From Coleophoma eucalyptorum (lineage: Eukaryota > Ascomycota > Leotiomycetes > Helotiales > Dermateaceae), in contig JALRME010000003.1 of NCBI GenBank assembly GCA_026120035.1, positions 248,001 to 312,000 of the forward strand: a stretch of DNA of 64,000 bases, written 5' to 3'. Positions 1-10,469 of the stretch are shown here, one piece after another. A program made the position numbers and the translations under genes. The stretch's first letter is position 1; every line of letters starts with the position of its first letter. The notes beneath the pieces are model-generated. The model searched no databases. It saw only the letters and a program-made list of their open reading frames with translations, and was not told the origin of the DNA.

Positions 1-1514
1 ACTTCTGCAAGGTAACGTTTTGTCTCACTAGAGTAGACACATGAGTGGTCGAATTCTGGCTCGAGGTCTTCTTTCCCTAAAGGTTTTTGGTCGAAATCAA
101 ATGTATCTCGTGTAATTTGTAACGGTCGGCGAAGCCCTAGTGGAAGTATTCTGTCTCGAAGGATACAACACCTAGTTGATCGTTAGGAGAATGGAGTTTA
201 ATTGTGCCTTAAGACTCACCACCACAACCTTTTCCTTATATCATACTCTTTCCGGGACAAACCCACCCTCTTGTAATAAATATGGGCATTAACCGTGCTT
301 GCAAACTGTATTGCTGTTCGTAACCACGTTGTATTAGCGTGCTTGAGATTGTTAGCTAGATTTTATCTGTAAGCGTAATTATACCTACTTGTTCACGCTC
401 TGAGCTGTAATAAGTGAGAAGTAGGGCGCCTTGGGCAATCTCAATGGGTTCAGAGATAGTGGCCATGTCGTATAGGAACTTGGCGCGGCGATATAAGCAG
501 AGTCGTGCTTCACGCAAGTCCTGAAAGCCCATAGAGCGAATGGTACTGGGAGATACAAACTAAGAGAAGTAAGAACTCTAACCCAATCAGGAGCAGGAGA
601 GGGAAAATTATATGAGGTAAGATGGGCGGGCGACCGAAGGCCGTGGGGACTTACACTACAGCTGGCAAAAATCATTGCGCGGAAGACAAACAAAGAGAGA
701 CGACTGGCCACCCTCGAGCTTCTTCCGTTATCCAGATACATGTCCCAAAAGTCCTTTTCATTAATTATCGGAAGGCATGGATGTACATGTAGATAATATT
801 CCCGCACAAATTCATTAAGAATTGAACGGGAAGGTAGATGGAAGCATCCTTTTCTCTCTAGAAATCTGAAGTCATCCGGAGGGATGTGGGATGCGGACTC
901 GATGAACAAGAAATTATAATAGGAATACATCACATCGATGTTCTCCCTGGGCGTCTCAGAGCGAGGAGCCGGGAATGGCTTTGGCATACTTGAGGATAAA
1001 ACCGACCAAGTTTTGTGGTCTTCGCAACCTGCAGGACTCGGACCTGTACAACTTGATAAGAGATTTTGTGCAGCTTGAGCTGGTTTTACCACGTCAACCA
1101 GGGCTGTAGGTTGCTCTGATGGCTTCTTTGCGGATTCTGGCCGCGTAGATGCTTTTCGAGTTCGTCTAAAACTTTGTTATGATTGGTACAAATAAGATCC
1201 AGAGTTGCGTTCTTACTCTTCTCTGTTCCTTATTACACATTGTAGACCATCCAACCTACAGTTGGTGCATGTCTGCCCCTGCCGAAGAACATCACATCGC
1301 ACTTTGCTAGAAAGCAGAATTTAGATAATGGGATGCATTGGGGTTTGTTTTTGGGGACGCACCGTTTATGGCAGCTCACGCATGCTTTCCGAGCACGCCG
1401 TCGTATGATCGCTTTGTGAGAAAGTTGCTGCTGGCTCTGCAAGTCAACATCGAATAGAGTCTCGATGTCGTCGTCCTCGCTGTTCAGCGAATTCTCATCC
1501 ATAATAGAATCCAT
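1..1514 (-). CDS. Zn2Cys6 fungal-specific transcription factor, 3' end beyond the window
   Basis: Nuclear DNA-binding regulator; target genes unknown. I read six exons: 1514-1363, 1306-1217, 1165-655, 559-389, 341-220 and 171 to the window edge. Joining exons 1 and 2 completes a zinc cluster CVSCHKRKVRC...CTNCRLDGLQC with the spacing C-x2-C-x6-C-x8-C-x2-C-x6-C, at about residues 46-73. The middle exon has a fungal_trans-type regulatory domain (FLERKGCFHLP, YYLHVHPCLPIINEKDFW). Later exons give NTTWLRTAIQFA and RLWWCCILRDR, typical of this domain. The start at 1514 puts an acidic N-terminus before the basic RRRARK stretch. The style recalls the cutinase factor Ctf1 group, but that is only a resemblance. 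The C-terminus lies left of position 1, so length and completeness are unknown. Confidence 0.88.
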
Positions 1515-2261
1515 CGTTGTGGCTCGAAGATGGCCAAGAGAGACAACCACAACAGAGAGATGTAATAAACTACGAGCAGCGAGATAAAGATGGAGGTTGA
1601 CGTTGAATCCGGGGACAAGGCGTTTGTAAGTCCCCACTTAATCTGATACCCCACACACACGAGTCGTGTTTTGTGGGGGATGATCCTACCCACCCCTGTC
1701 CCATTCCGCTACACCAAACCCCCCCCAGACTGCTCTATTCTTCTAATACCGAATTACCGAATCTCCGAAGTTCCAAGAAGTTTTCGACTTGCTGCACTTC
1801 AGCATCTCCAGGCTTGTTTCCAGGTTAATGCAAGGTACTGTAGCATTAGCCTCAGTTTCTTCTACCTTGGATGCTATCGACCAAGCAAATCTACCGAAGC
1901 TTTCCCTCTTCTAGCTCATCCAGCGCTTCACCTTCCATTAAGCAAGATACAAGGTAGACTGCAGTGGTAGGGGAATACGATTCTACCTTTCCAAGGACAC
2001 TGGCATGTTATAGCCAGACGATAAGGTGTACGTCGTGGATGTATATAGAGAGGGGTTCTCGACGGACGGCAATAAGGATCAGCTGACTTTGGGGCAGAAT
2101 TCAACAGAAGCGGATAATCCATAGGACTTTTCCCATACATCAATGAATCGTTTTGCATTATTTGATGACCACTATTTAGTCGAATCTCCTTACTTTAACG
2201 AGTGAGTCCCTAATCCCATCTTGAAGACTTGTATGATAGCTTGCCCTGCGATTCTGCCCGC
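1515..2261. other. Intergenic: upstream of the zinc-cluster gene, downstream of the GST-like gene
   Basis: About 750 bases with no convincing reading frame. It should hold the promoter and 5' leader of the leftward regulator and the 3' end of the GST-like transcript. Short open frames here show no family signature. Confidence 0.6.
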
Positions 2262-3150
2262 TCAATCCTTCTTCTCCATATAAGGCAGACATGCCTCATA
2301 AATCTCCTTATAACCAGGGTACTTGATATTCCGCTGGAACACCCCCTCATCCACCATCCTCGCAGACTGGAGGCCCCCCGAAATGAAGAAGTCAGTGAGG
2401 CTCGGCCGGGCGCCCAGTATAAACGGCCCATCAGCCTTGTTCGTCTGCATCAGCTCACCGACAGCGAGCATGTCGTCACCCAGCGCATTCCAGCACTGCT
2501 CCTCCTTGTCCGAGTCAAGCAGGTCCTCGAGCCGGTGCCCAAGCAGAGCCTCGCGCGTGCGCCGGAAGTATTCCTGCGAGCGTGGCGATAGGATGCCAGG
2601 CTCGCGCGGCATCACCGACGTGCGGAATGCCCTGCCGACTACAGTGCGTGCTTTATTTTCAATCTCGCGACCCAGCTCCGATGTCAGCGGTACTGGCAGG
2701 TTTGGGTAGGTCGATTCGATAAATTGCGCGATAGGGGCTGAGTCCATTATATACGTGTTGGTCGGCACGTGCTGTATAGCGGGGACCGTGTATTTATTCT
2801 TGGATCCCGAAGGGGATTCACCAGGAACTAGGCCACTACGGAATTTTAAATTAGAAGACCTCTTCATACTGTATCGGGGGGGGGGGGATGGGGCTATGCA
2901 TTAGGATATAAAAGGAAGTAGGAGAAAGGGAAGAGGCTTGAGGTGAAGAACGAAAAGCAGACCAAGGCGAGATAACTTACAGTCCTTTTAGCGTAGGCTC
3001 AATATCCGGAAACTCAACAAAGATGGTCCTATAAGGGATACGCTTATAGTTAAGCATCATGCGGATGCGCCAGACCACGGGTGAGAAGCAGACATTCTTG
3101 GTGCAAGCCAAGTCGTATAACACAATTTCTGGCTCAGTTTGGGCGGTCAT
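2262..3150 (-). CDS. Glutathione S-transferase-like protein
   Basis: Predicted cytosolic GST-fold protein of 247 residues, within the usual family size. Two exons: 3150-2981 and 2835-2262, with a 145-nt intron (GTAAGT...GTAG). The N-terminal exon is thioredoxin-like (IVLYDLACTKNVCFSPVVWRI, then LNYKRIPYRTIFVEF). The splice restores TLKGLGLVPGE. Exon 2 carries the substrate loop SKNKYTVPAIQHV and the MDSAPIAQFIE segment, which corresponds to the gamma-glutamyl contact of GST N-domains. The helical C-domain contains FILGARPSLTDFFISG. The family includes UstS-type enzymes of fungal secondary metabolism, but I see no biosynthetic cluster around it. A poly-C run (sense strand) lies inside the intron. 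Substrate unknown. Confidence 0.85.
2876..2887. repeat. Homopolymer run of 12 G
   Basis: Twelve consecutive G on the + strand inside the GST-like gene's intron; it reads as poly-C in that gene's transcript. It is a likely site of length variation or sequencing error, but it does not touch coding sequence. Confidence 0.9.
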
Positions 3151-4125
3151 GTTGTGCTACGCTCCAAGGCTCACTTGACAAGACAAAGTGCAACTACAAC
3201 GTTGCTAACTGGTAAATTAATGAAAGGAGGTGGTATTTGGTTGAAACTCGAGCAAAGGATTAAGAGGGTGCTGGAAGGCATCTATAGATCAAATATCAAT
3301 TCTTACGCAGAAGTTGTAATCTCACACGTGGTATTAAACGCTAGCGCGCTAGCGCTCGTGCTTACAATTTATACAGTCGTGTGACGCCCCGGAGTTACCA
3401 GTGCTTATAATCTATTTATACTAAGGTAGTACTAGTGTATATAGCATCATAATACTATTATATCCATTAATATGGAGTAAACATACAATCGTGGAGTGTT
3501 TTAACTTCAATCCGTTTTGAATTATACTGTAGTCTTCCCTCACAAATCAGAATTTACTAAATTTTCCATCAACAACCAGCCCTTGATTGCAGTAGCTTGC
3601 GATCATCACGATCAACATAATCTGTGACGCAGTGCGAGGGGTCAATGCTCCATCCGCTTTGCTGCAAGGGCAGACATTTTTCGCCACCATGAGAAGGCCA
3701 TAGGTCACTCGGTCTGTAGGAGAGGTTTATTCCATCAAGGGCAGCTCCGGTTGAGAACTAACAGGTTGGAAGATAGACACAACGCGAACCATTTGTTAAA
3801 ATGTATATTCCTTGCCGGACTTATCTTTCCCTTAGCGATCGCATCCAAGTAATGGATCGGCAAACAGATAAGTACGAAATACAACAGAACACTGAGATCA
3901 TAAACTGAAGAGATGTGACCATGGGCAAATATGGATTGTAATGGATCCATCATACATAAACATTTACAAAACACAAATCGGAGTAAGCATCTTATTTTCA
4001 ACAATACATGCTAAGGGTATCAAGACCAATACACCACATAACACCTATAACCAACAATACCCACAAATATTCTCAATCCTCCAAATCATACAATATTTAT
4101 AATCAGGCTAATCAGCTTCTTATCC
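3151..4125. other. Intergenic upstream of the GST-like gene, with a 16-bp palindrome
   Basis: No supported gene in about 975 bases. It holds the promoter side of the GST-like gene and the 3' flank of the small basic protein gene. A perfect palindrome, CGCTAGCGCGCTAGCG, sits at 3339-3354, roughly 190 bases upstream of the GST-like start codon. AT-rich sequence follows it. Confidence 0.6.
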
Positions 4126-4547
4126 CTAACGAGTAGTAGTGCGGGTGTTTCCCTTGCTAAACCCCCCAGATGACGTTTTAGTGGTTGTTCGTCCCTCCAT
4201 TTCCTCTATTGCACAATTTAGAACTGTACCTAACAAAAAACTGGCTAATGATGTAACTTACTCTCACCCATTCGCACCTCTCGATGATTATTGTGCATCT
4301 TGCCACTGACCACCGTGGCAGCACCATGTATCTTTTGGCTTAAGGTCGGCTTCGCTTTATGGTGGCTCATGGGGGCTGGACCGGTTCCAACAGTCTTCTT
4401 CGGCTTCTTTGTAACCCCAGTCGTCTTTCGTGTGCTAGAGGTATAGACAGGTTTGTTGGCTGTGGCTGGTCTATTGCTGCTACGGAGCTTGGACATAAAG
4501 CCCGTGTTGCTGTTGGTGGTGGTAGTAGTCTTGTCGGACCCGAACAT
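4126..4547 (-). CDS. Small basic Ser/Thr/Lys-rich protein, function unknown
   Basis: A 121-residue hydrophilic protein from two exons, 4547-4262 and 4205-4126, joined by a 56-nt intron (GTAAGT...CAATAG). Splicing replaces an intronic stop with the tail KEMEGRTTTKTSSGGFSKGN and then NTRTTTR. The N-terminus is Thr/Asn/Ser-rich and probably disordered. A more structured core follows, KPTLSQKIHGAATVVSGKM. No signal peptide, membrane segment or catalytic motif is visible. The compact core in a charged background resembles small fungal stress or conidiation proteins in general character, but I cannot assign a named family. It is divergent from the expansin-like gene, about 1.4 kb away. Confidence 0.72.
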
Positions 4548-5930
4548 ATTTGCTAATTGATACTGTGGATTTGGTGACTTTCAGATTTTAATGGCTTGTG
4601 TGTTTATTAGCGATGGCTGATGGTAGGATCTTAGGACGTTATGTAGTTATGATATAATAATTTGGTGTGCAGCACTGCGGTATTATATAGACAGGTCATC
4701 CTTTAGAATATGTCTCCTGCGCAAGAAAGCGACAACTTATTGGCTGTATAGACATGAAGTACGTCATTTGCAATCTATCCTGCAAGGCGGGGAGGTTATC
4801 TTGATTTAGGGGTCAAGGTCTGACGAGCAAACGAAGAGATATTAGGCGAGGAATTCAGTGACCTATCGCCAAAATCAGGTTTTGGGCGACACCAAGAATT
4901 GACAAGCATTAGCACTCGAGGCAGTGACAATCATATCTCCCATTGTCAAATTGGGAAGGAGATAGAGATAGATGTTTTAATACTGTTTATGCTGCTGCCA
5001 TGATGTATTTCATAATTCATCCATCTTGCGCATACAGAACTCGATATCGCAAGGTGCTCAGCTTGTCGCGGCAAACTCTCATGTCAATGGCAGAGTATAT
5101 GTGTGCTGGAACTGACGACTCCAAACCCGACGAATACTAAGACTAGAAAAGAGCTAAGTTATAGCGAAGGAATGCCACAGTTAGTTTCTGGAGCGAAGGG
5201 CAAGAACTACTGATGTAAAATGGGATTAAAGAAATGCATACTGCATTATTCGATGCATTGAAGAACACTACACTATGAATACTGATAGTCATCTCACAGT
5301 GGATTAAGTTTCTTATACTTTGAACCTAAACCAACTGATCTGGGAGCATCTATATACAAGCTCCAAGACCATTATCTATCTTCGATTTCATCGGTGTTAG
5401 GTGTTACCTACAGATAAGATAGCACAAATAAATGTGTAAGATGGGATTCCGGTACTCCAAATCCAAGTCCAATGACTTTGTAAGAGGGCACGTTACCGAG
5501 AAACCCGAGAGCCAGCATCCAAAGGTCCAGACCGGTGGATTTGCTACAGGCATTATCTCGTGAACGAGAAGAAAATTACCAGTGCAACAAGGAGGATCCA
5601 TTGTCGCTCTTCGCTTGACACGTTTAATTGCCATTCTGGTTCTCGCTAAACCCTCCCGATTCTGAAAATAAATTAAAAGTTCATCTCTAAGCTTAATTCC
5701 ACCTTGTCGGTGATCTCCTCATGATTTCAAGTAAATTAAAGGGTAATCTTGGGCTATATATTTACCTTTATTGTTTGAATACGACCTCAGAAGTCTAAGT
5801 ATAAACACCTGCCTATGACCTCTTTCAGTTTCTAGAATCGCTCTCAGTTCAGTAACACTCTCATTTTCTTGCTCATCCGTTCATTCACATCTGCTAGTCT
5901 TTTCCCAAAAGTATTTACATTATTTCAATA
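4548..5930. other. Divergent intergenic region
   Basis: About 1.4 kb between the leftward small-protein gene and the rightward expansin-like gene. It must contain both promoters. The pyrimidine-rich stretch from about 5820 to 5930 just before the expansin start is typical of a fungal 5' leader. No gene, RNA or repeat recognised. Confidence 0.6.
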
Positions 5931-6665
5931 ATGCAGTTTCCAACCACTCTCGCTATAGCTACGGCTCTGCTTCCCTTTGCTTATGGCTCGGTCATAGCAG
6001 AGAGGTCTACTTCAGGAATCGCAACTTGGTACAGTGGCGCAGTTGGCGCTTGCTCTTTCGATGGTTACACCCTCCCATCAGGCGTCTTCGGTACTGCTTT
6101 GGGCTTGAATCTTTACTCGAATGCAGCACAGTGCGGTGCCTGTGTCTCAATTAGCAATGCTAGTGGAACGAAGATCACTGCCATGGTACGTTAAAGAAGT
6201 TAAATCCAGAAAGATCCTCCAAATAGATAGAGTCTGATTCCGATGAAATAGATTGTAGATGAATGCCCTGGTGGCTGTGCAGGAAAGACCTTCGATCTTT
6301 TCCCAACAGCATTCTCAAGCTTGGCAACTCCATCCACTGGACAGATCCCGATCACCTGGGACTACGTAAAGTGTCCCATCACTACCCCATTCGTCTTGCG
6401 AACTAAGACTGGCTCTTCGCAATACTGGTTTGCCATTCAAGTCTACAATGCCAACCAAGCTATCACGAAGCTTGAAGTCAGCTCTGATGGAACTACTTGG
6501 AAGACTGCTGAACGCCAAACCTACAATTACTTCCTTCTTGCAAGCGGCACGGGAACTTCGACTGTTTCAGTGAGAGTCACTGCGAAGGATGGAAGCGTGA
6601 TTACCACAAAGAACGTCCCTACAGCCGAAGGCCAAACCGTCACTGCAGCAAGCAACTTTTCTTGA
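5931..6665 (+). CDS. Secreted two-domain expansin-like protein
   Basis: Predicted extracellular cell-wall-loosening protein of 222 residues. Expansins disrupt polysaccharide contacts without hydrolysis. Exons 5931-6185 and 6252-6665 flank a 66-nt intron. Residues 1-19 form a signal peptide (MQFPTTLAIATALLPFAYG). Next comes a double-psi beta-barrel domain (GIATWYSG, CSFDGYTLPSG, AAQCGACVSISN, then after the splice IVDECPGGCAGKTFDL). The conserved Asp of the VDECPG motif is present. From about residue 125 a second beta-rich domain with exposed aromatics (SSQYWFAIQVYN, DGTTWKTAERQTYNYF) matches the expansin carbohydrate-binding domain. Length fits two-domain microbial expansins and excludes the larger swollenins. 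It may act on plant or self cell wall; the sequence does not say which. Confidence 0.88.
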
Positions 6666-7079
6666 AACACTGCAGAAAACTAACATACTACTGTAGCCGG
6701 GACATGGTTTTTGGATTAAAGTGTATGTTATCAGGATCTTGTGGTGAAAAGCAGTCCATTTAGCTAGGCTCTTGACGTGTTCAACAAATTATAAGTTCGA
6801 TAAAATTAGCATTTTCCAAAACCTCGCTCCAAGATCTCTTTAGTTAATTGATAAATATTTCTTTTTATTTCGGAGAGAATATCAGAATTGTCCCCTTGTC
6901 GGTGTCTATCCAAAATGAAGTACGTGCTTTAGATAGTCTTGATGGTTTCAACACGTGATCAAATACGTCATCATAAGGTCACAATCCCCTGTCTCAGTTC
7001 CAGGAGCCGCAATCATATCTGGTGAACTCATGAACCGACTAGAAATTACCAAGATCGAATCCATGAGTTGCTACCAAAT
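6666..7079. other. Intergenic leader with an upstream ORF
   Basis: 414 bases between two genes on the same strand. An 18-codon upstream reading frame at 7030-7083 has its TGA overlapping the ATG of the next gene. Otherwise nothing recognised. Confidence 0.6.
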
Positions 7080-8378
7080 ATGATAGCCCGGTCTTCCTCA
7101 AAGATTCGGCCTGACCACTACGCCAATGACTCTGGCACGTCGTTCCGAAATCCGTGGCCATCAGCAGATAAGCCAAAATGGACCGAGCTCTTGCAGATGC
7201 AGAATCCCCTGAGCTGGTATAACAATCACAACTTAAAGCAAAATCACAGAGCGCGACAACTCCAAGTTGTTACTCCAGACTGGGGTGCTTCGATATTGAA
7301 GCAAAGGGCGTTTGAGAAGGATAATTGCATCGTGGGAACATGGCTAGGTCACGCCGGGGTCATGGTTGAGCTCCCTCTCGAGGGTGTCAAGAGTGGCAGC
7401 CTCAAATCACCACCCAGAAAGAGTCTCTGGATATTGTTTGACCCCATTTTCTCGGATCGTGCTGGACCAACACAATATACTGGACCCGGCAGGATAAAAC
7501 CGAGTCCATGCCAGGTCGTCGACCTACCTGCTTGTGATGCTGTGGTCATCTCTCACAATCACTATGACCACCTGGATTTGCCTTCGATAACAGCGATATC
7601 TTCTAAGTTTCCACAATGCAAGTACTTCGTGCCACTTGGTAATAAGAGTTGGCTTTCAACAACCGGTGTACCCAAGAATCAGATTCACGAGCTTGACTGG
7701 TGGAATAACGCTGAATTAGGTCTTGGGGATTTTGACTTTGAGGTTGATCATGATGCAGAGGAGGAGACCAGGTTACGTTTTACTTGTGTACCAGCTCAAC
7801 ATAACTCCGGTCGAGGGACTTTAGATCAAGGAAGCACATTATGGTGCGGATGGGTGGTCGAGCAACATTTTGTTCAAAAGGAACAAACTGCTGGGGGATC
7901 GGATATCAGGCAGCGAAGGAAAGGCGCAATCTACCATGCAGGAGATACAGGATATCGCCGCACTGCAAAATCCGATATAGTATGCCCTGTCTTTGAAGAA
8001 ATCGGCACCCGATTTGGCCCCATCGATCTTTCGCTCGTACCTATTTGGAGAGGCGGGACTTTAGGGTTTATTTCCTATGTTGGATTGCGTTTATCACATA
8101 ACGAGATTCCTTCTGCCTTGCATGCCTCACCTGCAGACGCAATCGACATCCATCAAGCAGTCAAGTCAAAGACTACAATTGGTATTCATTTTGGAACCTT
8201 CATCGGCTCTGAAAATGAGTCGTATGAAGCGCTCATTGAGTTTGACGAAGCAAGTGAAGAGCAAGGGGTAAGCCGTCTTGATGAAATCTCAGAATCTCAA
8301 CATGGTAGAGCAGGGACAATTGATATCGGTGGCAGCATCGCCATTGAAATCGACAATAGTCAGCCTTCTGAGTCATAG
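7080..8378 (+). CDS. NAPE-PLD-type metallo-beta-lactamase-fold hydrolase
   Basis: Intronless, 432 residues from the ATG at 7080. It belongs to the zinc metallo-hydrolase branch containing N-acylphosphatidylethanolamine phospholipase D, which releases N-acylethanolamines from membrane lipids. Visible motifs are GTWLGHAGVMVEL (first beta strand pair), DPIFSDRAGP, the metal-binding signature SHNHYDHLD (HxHxDH), FVPLGNKSWL, CVPAQHNSGRG (third metal His) and AIYHAGDTGY (bridging Asp). A later GIHFGTF supplies the last His. All expected metal ligands are present. No signal peptide is seen. The first ATG of the region opens a short out-of-frame ORF that ends across this start (see 6666-7079). An additional spliced 5' exon cannot be excluded. 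The actual substrate could be a different phospholipid or ester. Confidence 0.87.
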   Translation: MIARSSSKIRPDHYANDSGTSFRNPWPSADKPKWTELLQMQNPLSWYNNHNLKQNHRARQLQVVTPDWGASILKQRAFEKDNCIVGTWLGHAGVMVELPLEGVKSGSLKSPPRKSLWILFDPIFSDRAGPTQYTGPGRIKPSPCQVVDLPACDAVVISHNHYDHLDLPSITAISSKFPQCKYFVPLGNKSWLSTTGVPKNQIHELDWWNNAELGLGDFDFEVDHDAEEETRLRFTCVPAQHNSGRGTLDQGSTLWCGWVVEQHFVQKEQTAGGSDIRQRRKGAIYHAGDTGYRRTAKSDIVCPVFEEIGTRFGPIDLSLVPIWRGGTLGFISYVGLRLSHNEIPSALHASPADAIDIHQAVKSKTTIGIHFGTFIGSENESYEALIEFDEASEEQGVSRLDEISESQHGRAGTIDIGGSIAIEIDNSQPSES

Positions 8379-9260
8379 GAATCTAGAGTCAATCTCTGTC
8401 GACGATTTTCCCATGTGAGCCTTTGTTCTCGCAGCTTACTGCAGTATAATAAGCAAAAATCACCAGTCGACATATTCATATTTACAAACATCAGTCTTCA
8501 TGATAATGGACCGGCATAATCAATTGAATCTAATTCCCACTTCCGTCATATTTAGTGAATCTTTGTGCACATTCAAGCCCAGCATAGAGCATCCTCGAAA
8601 AGCTCAAAGAGGCAGGAGAAAAGGCAAAGAGTCACGCCGTTCTGTCAATGCGTTTACAATACACTTGGGATACAATAAACCCATGCCCTATCGCCTTCCC
8701 TACGATGATTCTTCCGAATTTATTGGCCAAAAACCCCATCAGGTGAAAGATCAGGCAGGGTTTGCTTATCCTTATTCTATTGTACTTTCGTACAGCAAGA
8801 AAATCTCCACTTTTATTCAGGCTTAAATTACGGTTAATCCTGTAAAGGGTCTTTTCCGTTAAGCGAGCAGTCCACCTAGTCAATATCAGGGGATTCACAT
8901 CGGGGAACATCTACTTTGGACGATTTTCCCCAGCATGCCTGATGCTTATATCCAATGATTTGAGGCTATTGCGAATAACCCTGGTTCGCCTTGTTGCCTG
9001 CGTATCTTTTGTGGGATCCTAACACGCATTGTGAGTGGCACAGGAACGGTGTACCTTTTGTATCTGGATCGTTTTTGAGTCACATACTTTATCATTATAT
9101 AAATCACCCTGCCATACCACATTTTGGTTTCTTTAGTCCTTTGTAAGCTAACAATCGCTTTCTTCAATTGCCTGCTTTCTGAGGAATTTTAGGAGCGTCT
9201 GAACACATCAACTGTTGCTGTATCACAAGCTTTGGCGACACTGGCATACTCCTCGAAATT
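8379..9260. other. Intergenic, no gene recognised
   Basis: About 880 bases between two rightward genes. The 108-codon open frame near 8500-8826 has no family signature and overlaps an antisense frame of similar size. I read the stretch as 3' flank plus promoter. Confidence 0.55.
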
Positions 9261-10367
9261 ATGGCGAGAAGAATGTCTCTGAGAGTTATTCCTCTCCCCT
9301 TAGCCCTTATCTACGCTACTTGTGTGTCTTGCGCTCCGTACATTGTGACCAATTATGTCGAGCTTTCGACTTACACCTATTCTGCAGAGACTTATTCTCA
9401 CACGACTTATAGTGCAGAGGAGGACACATACACGGTGAAGGTCGTGCCGAAAACAACTCCTGTACCTTCCGCATTAGAGACGGTAACTTTATCGGACTCG
9501 TACTACACGCAAGTGACGATAATTGAGATCGTGCTACCATCAGGAGGTGGCAGCGAACCAACGCCGGACTACAACGCAGCATCCTCGACATCTCTACCGA
9601 CATCCTATGTGGTCCCAATCACTTACACGGCCCCAGGGACCTGCAAGAAAATGAACTTAACATACACGACCAACGTCCCCATTGATATCCCAGCTATCGT
9701 TGAAACACAAATGACACCAGTTGCGGTGACCACTTCGGCGACGACAGGGTCTTACACATACTACCACTATACCGACGCCTCCGCTACTGCGCCCATTGTT
9801 ACAGGATATAGCAAAACGGTCGTGATTGAATATTTGGATCCAACAGCGGTCGATGCCGCGGATCTCGCTAGAGCATCGTTGTTATACTCTCCGTTTGGCT
9901 TCACAGATTGCGTGAACCCAACAGCCGCTTCCTCTTGCGATAGCTATGGATGCTATGTCTCTCCAGGTGGCTCGGGAAGCTCTATCGATAATGCTTTTGA
10001 TTCATGGAATGAGCGATGGAGGATAAGGATACTGATAATCTCCATTGTCGTTCCGTGCTGGGTAGCCTTTTGGCTTGTGTTTGGATTTTGGGAGAACTGG
10101 ATGTCTTTCAAAGGTATCATGTTGGGGCAAGAGCGAAAGCGAGGAATACCGTATGCTTGGTGTTGCATTACTTGGCTGTTCATATATTTTCTGGGTCCTA
10201 CCTATAAGGAAAAGAGTAAGGAAGAGCAAGAGCTTCTACTGAAACAGTGGAATGAGATGACGGGTGGGACAAAATTCAGGCTCTGGATGAAATGGGGGTT
10301 CAGGTGGAAGTATCCTGATATGCTTGGACCTGCGCCAGAATATCTCAAGAAACGCGGCTGTTCCTGA
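9261..10367 (+). CDS. Membrane protein with signal peptide and Thr/Tyr-rich ectodomain, function unknown
   Basis: Intronless, 368 residues. An N-terminal signal peptide (core LPLALIYATCVSC) is followed by a long extracytoplasmic region rich in Thr, Tyr, Ser and Val (about residues 25-230). This region ends in a small Cys-containing segment (DCVNPT...CDSYGCYV). A strong transmembrane helix, ILIISIVVPCWVAFWLVFGF, lies near residues 254-273. A second hydrophobic stretch, AWCCITWLFIYFLG, lies near 298-311. The tail is charged and cytoplasmic-looking (KEKSKEEQELLLKQW, then an aromatic/Trp segment ending in PEYLKKRG). The plan suggests a surface or cell-wall-contacting membrane protein, but I recognise no named family. 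A second in-frame ATG at 9273 would still leave a usable signal peptide. Confidence 0.75.
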   Translation: MARRMSLRVIPLPLALIYATCVSCAPYIVTNYVELSTYTYSAETYSHTTYSAEEDTYTVKVVPKTTPVPSALETVTLSDSYYTQVTIIEIVLPSGGGSEPTPDYNAASSTSLPTSYVVPITYTAPGTCKKMNLTYTTNVPIDIPAIVETQMTPVAVTTSATTGSYTYYHYTDASATAPIVTGYSKTVVIEYLDPTAVDAADLARASLLYSPFGFTDCVNPTAASSCDSYGCYVSPGGSGSSIDNAFDSWNERWRIRILIISIVVPCWVAFWLVFGFWENWMSFKGIMLGQERKRGIPYAWCCITWLFIYFLGPTYKEKSKEEQELLLKQWNEMTGGTKFRLWMKWGFRWKYPDMLGPAPEYLKKRGCS

Positions 10368-10469
10368 TTTTATTAGAAGTAGGAAGCTTGAAATTGAAAA
10401 CGATAAAGACGTATCTATTTATATGAATGCTATCTATTCCATACAATAATTTTGCCAACACAAAACGCA

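Noticed and set aside
2229..2709. Two + strand frames opposite the GST-like gene
   Set aside because: Antisense shadows of a well-supported coding exon.
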